Assembly (NCBI GenBank): GCA_918797485.1
Contig: CAKKNE010000002.1
Coordinates: 4,058,501-4,122,500 of the forward strand
DNA: 64,000 bases
Source of the DNA: Pelagomonas calceolata
Taxonomy: Eukaryota; Sar; Pelagophyceae; Pelagomonadales; Pelagomonadaceae
Direction of reading: 5' to 3'
The notes below the pieces were generated by a model. It saw nothing but the letters and a program-made list of their open reading frames with translations, was not told where the DNA came from and searched no databases. Shown here piece after piece: positions 61,766-64,000 of the stretch. A program made the translations under genes and the position numbers. Every line of letters begins with the position of its first letter. Within the stretch, counting starts at the first letter, position 1.

Positions 61766-62947
61766 CTAGCCCCCGATCTTGACCATGGGCCGGTTCTCGG
61801 ACGCGTTCCGCGCGACGCCCTCGGCGTTCCCGTGGCCGCCGTGCTTGAAGTGCTTCTTCAGGAGGGCGCCCTGTATTAAATCGCCGAGCTCCCGGTCCGA
61901 CACGCCGCTTCGTAAAGCGTCCCTCAACGAAACAGAATCGGACCCGAACAAACACGTTTTGAGCGACCCGTCGGCCGTCACGCGCACGCGATTGCACGAC
62001 CCACAGAAGTGCTCGGACATGGACGTGATGAAGCCCACTTGTGAAGAGCCAGCGGTCCACCATTTCGTCGTGTCGTGTCTATCACTAGATGGGAGCGGCA
62101 CCAAGGGAGGCAGCATCTTCATCATTTCCGCGTAGGGCACCAACCGTTTCGCGTCGTAGGCGTTGCCCGAGAAGGGCATCCACTCGATGAAGCGGACTTT
62201 CACGGACGAGTCCCACCTTTCTGCGAAAGCTGCTAGTTCGTGCTCGTTCTCGCCTCGCAGCACCACACAATTGACCTTAACATTTAAACCGAGGGAAGCG
62301 CACGCGTCGATCGCATCCAGGACCCGTTTATGGGTCGATGATGGCCGCCGCGTCATGCGCGAGAAAACGTCGGCGTCGAGCGAGTCCAGGGAAATGTTGA
62401 CCGAGTCCACGCCCGAGGCTGCCAGCGCATCCACTAGTCTCACACCATCCGACCGCGATAGCAGCTTCATGCCGTTCGTCGTGAGGCCCAGCGATTTCAC
62501 ACCAGGATTGTCCCGCTTGATCGATGAACAGATGTCCACCAAATCTCTTCGCAGCGTCGGCTCGCCGCCCGTCAATCTAACTTTGGACGCGCCGGCCCGC
62601 GCGAAGACGTTGATGACGCGCTCGACCTCTTTTGTTGTCAGTAACTCATGTGAGGGCGTCAAATCGGAAACGCCCTCGGCCGGCATGCAGTACCTACATC
62701 TCAAATTGCACCGCTCGGTGAGCGACATGCGGAGGTAGCCGTGGAAGCGTCGATATGAATCCGTCAGGACGTCGCGCGGCAATGCGTGCGTGTCCCTCGG
62801 CATCGCCTCGAGCGGCGGCGGTATTGATGGCCTCCGTAAAAAGTCGGCGAAGGACGGCCCCTGGGGGAGCGGGCGGCGCTGCGGCAGCGCCGTGGACTTC
62901 TGTCTTCTCAGGAAGAGGCGCCGCCGCGCGCGCAAGCGCAGCAGCAT
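61766..62947 (-). CDS. GTP 3',8-cyclase, molybdenum cofactor synthesis (MoaA / CNX2 / MOCS1A)
   Basis: A 393-residue protein. An Arg-rich N-terminus (MLLRLRARRRLFLRRQKS) fits a mitochondrial leader. The radical SAM cluster motif is CNLRCRYCMP (about residues 78-86) with GGEP after it. The second 4Fe-4S site is CGSCNRVR ... LKTCLF near 310-330. The chain ends VKIGG; the terminal Gly-Gly is needed for catalysis in MoaA. It converts GTP to 3',8-cyclo-H2GTP, the first step to molybdopterin. Confidence 0.96.
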   Translation of the reverse strand: MLLRLRARRRLFLRRQKSTALPQRRPLPQGPSFADFLRRPSIPPPLEAMPRDTHALPRDVLTDSYRRFHGYLRMSLTERCNLRCRYCMPAEGVSDLTPSHELLTTKEVERVINVFARAGASKVRLTGGEPTLRRDLVDICSSIKRDNPGVKSLGLTTNGMKLLSRSDGVRLVDALAASGVDSVNISLDSLDADVFSRMTRRPSSTHKRVLDAIDACASLGLNVKVNCVVLRGENEHELAAFAERWDSSVKVRFIEWMPFSGNAYDAKRLVPYAEMMKMLPPLVPLPSSDRHDTTKWWTAGSSQVGFITSMSEHFCGSCNRVRVTADGSLKTCLFGSDSVSLRDALRSGVSDRELGDLIQGALLKKHFKHGGHGNAEGVARNASENRPMVKIGG

Positions 62948-63541
62948 GGTGGCTGAAGGGCTGGAGGCAAGGTGGCCGAGCGCTGCTTTTTGCGACGCGC
63001 GTCGCCGGCGTCGATCGCTACGCGTGAAATGCGTCTACTTTGCACTGCTATCGGCACGCGTGTCGCATCGCTGCGAATGGCAGCGTCTTGTGATGCAAAG
63101 AGCAGCAGGCAAGTTGACATAGCAGTTTTCCCTTTCGCCACCCGTCCCGGAACGGGTCCGAGGACGACGGTCCGTACACGTCGTAGAGGTGAGCGACAAG
63201 AATTGAAACAGCAAAGCCCGCACGCCTCCTGTTCCACGCCCCAGGGTCTTTGCCAATGCGCTGCCGAGCAGCAGCGCCGTGGCAGGAAGAGGCGCCGCGC
63301 GCCGAGGTGGAGCGCTGCTTTTTGCGCGATCGCTGACGCGTGTCGCACTTGTGATGCAAAGAGCACGGCGACGTATCGTGCAGCTTTGCCAATGCGCTGC
63401 CGAGCAGGCGTGGGGAGCGGTGGCGCGCCGAGACGCTGACGCACGGCGACGTATCGTGCAGCGCCGGATCGCAGCGCGCGAATCGGGTAGCCCTTTCGCA
63501 CTAGCGCACAGCCCCACCTGAAACCCAGGGCAGCCAGCACG
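62948..63541. repeat. Divergent intergenic region with degenerate tandem duplications
   Basis: Shared blocks show a repeated segment. GAGCGCTGCTTTTTGCG is at 62976-62992 and 63310-63326. TTGTGATGCAAAGAGCA is at 63088-63104 and 63349-63365. A 24-bp block starting CTTTGCCAATGCGC is at 63248-63271 and 63384-63407. A 21-bp block starting CACGGCGACGTATCG is at 63364-63384 and 63442-63462. It lies between MoaA and the right-edge gene; only a half palindrome (CACTAGCG, near 63498) is present. Confidence 0.8.
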
Positions 63542-64000
63542 ATGGTGCTCGCGCTCATCAAGAAGCCCTTCGTCTGGGTGTGGGCACTCATAACAGCACC
63601 AATACGATGGCTGCGCGGCGGCAGGAGGAGGCACCGGCGCGGCCTCTTCAGCAAAGTGGGCGACCTGATGCCGACGTTTTCGTTTATGTCGTTCGTCCGA
63701 GGCGGTCAGGACGAATCAATACCGATGCAGTGCGAGCGCGACCAGCAACCAGGCGAGGAAGCGCCGCCCGCGCGAGTGGTGGAAGAGGAAGCGCCGCCTC
63801 CCCCAAAGAAGAAGCGCGTCGCGTGGTCGAAGAAGGCGGCCACGACCAAATTACAAGCTAGATGGCGCGGCAGGAAAGCGAGGCAGAACTCGAAGCGGCG
63901 GGCGCCGCCCCGACGGCAGCAGTCCTTCTCCGAGGGTACCCTTGGCATACATAGGGACGTGCATCCCCTTACCAGGGAAGACATCTTGGCTCGGAGAGCT
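63542..64000 (+). CDS. IQ-motif protein, N-terminal part, runs off the right edge
   Basis: Open from an ATG at 63542 to the end (153 codons, no stop). The N-terminus MVLALIKKPFVWVWALITAP is hydrophobic and may be a membrane anchor. A PPPPKKKRV stretch (about 85-93) resembles a classical nuclear localisation signal. An IQ-like calmodulin site follows (TTKLQARWRGRKARQ, about 100-114). The rest lies outside the window. The start is chosen as the first ATG after the repeat-rich promoter. Confidence 0.6.
   Translation, partial: MVLALIKKPFVWVWALITAPIRWLRGGRRRHRRGLFSKVGDLMPTFSFMSFVRGGQDESIPMQCERDQQPGEEAPPARVVEEEAPPPPKKKRVAWSKKAATTKLQARWRGRKARQNSKRRAPPRRQQSFSEGTLGIHRDVHPLTREDILARRA

Overview
The window looks like nuclear DNA of a small, GC-rich marine stramenopile alga, most likely a pelagophyte (Aureococcus/Pelagomonas type). 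The grounds are eukaryotic gene content packed almost head to head on both strands, few introns, Pro-Thr (PTxxPT) repeats on secreted proteins, a plant/protist-type CDPK, plastid proteins with heterokont-like bipartite leaders, and TIR-bearing introner elements of the kind known from Aureococcus. The assignment is by inspection only. No old viruses, LTR elements, tRNAs, rRNAs or CRISPR arrays were seen.

Layout. 0-11 kb: an edge-truncated gene, a WD40 protein, an F-box protein, SEC23, and a 1628-residue USP-like ubiquitin hydrolase. 11-31 kb: VPS29, a PI4-kinase, a secreted Cys-rich protein, a CDPK, a CaaX-ended PH protein, a pseudokinase-like protein, an exon set with no start codon, a GH3 glycosidase split by an introner, an ER-retained acidic protein, a plastid protein, a small membrane protein, an ABP34-like actin bundler and a MYND/RINGv/TPR protein. 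31-51 kb: an alpha/beta hydrolase, a 1176-residue IQ/EF-hand protein, a RING-TRAF-Ulp1 fusion whose catalytic Cys is Ser, a D-threonine-aldolase-like enzyme, ribosomal protein eL34, protoporphyrinogen oxidase, a GNAT, a DUF3223-RRM protein, a UIM/WWE protein, a GT34-like glycosyltransferase and a Cys-rich protein. 51-64 kb: a 1681-residue membrane/EF-hand/RhoGAP/SH3 protein, small membrane proteins, an EF-hand repeat protein, a W-motif protein, MoaA/CNX2 and an edge-truncated IQ protein.

There are no operons. Functional themes recur: the ubiquitin/SUMO system (USP-like, F-box, RING-Ulp1, WWE/UIM, RINGv), membrane traffic (SEC23, VPS29, PI4K) and calcium signalling (CDPK, EF-hand proteins, ABP34).

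The strongest unexplained signal is a roughly 24-bp imperfect palindrome (GCTAGTGTCTTAC, a short spacer, CGCTAGC) found 60-320 bp upstream of start codons in about 16 intergenic regions, mainly between divergent genes. In four tandem intergenic regions it is paired, 100-150 bp away, with a second motif (TGTTACGGTGCTAG) lying just past the upstream gene's stop. Together they look like an undescribed promoter/boundary code. Introner elements with terminal inverted repeats and 8-bp target duplications are the second highlight.
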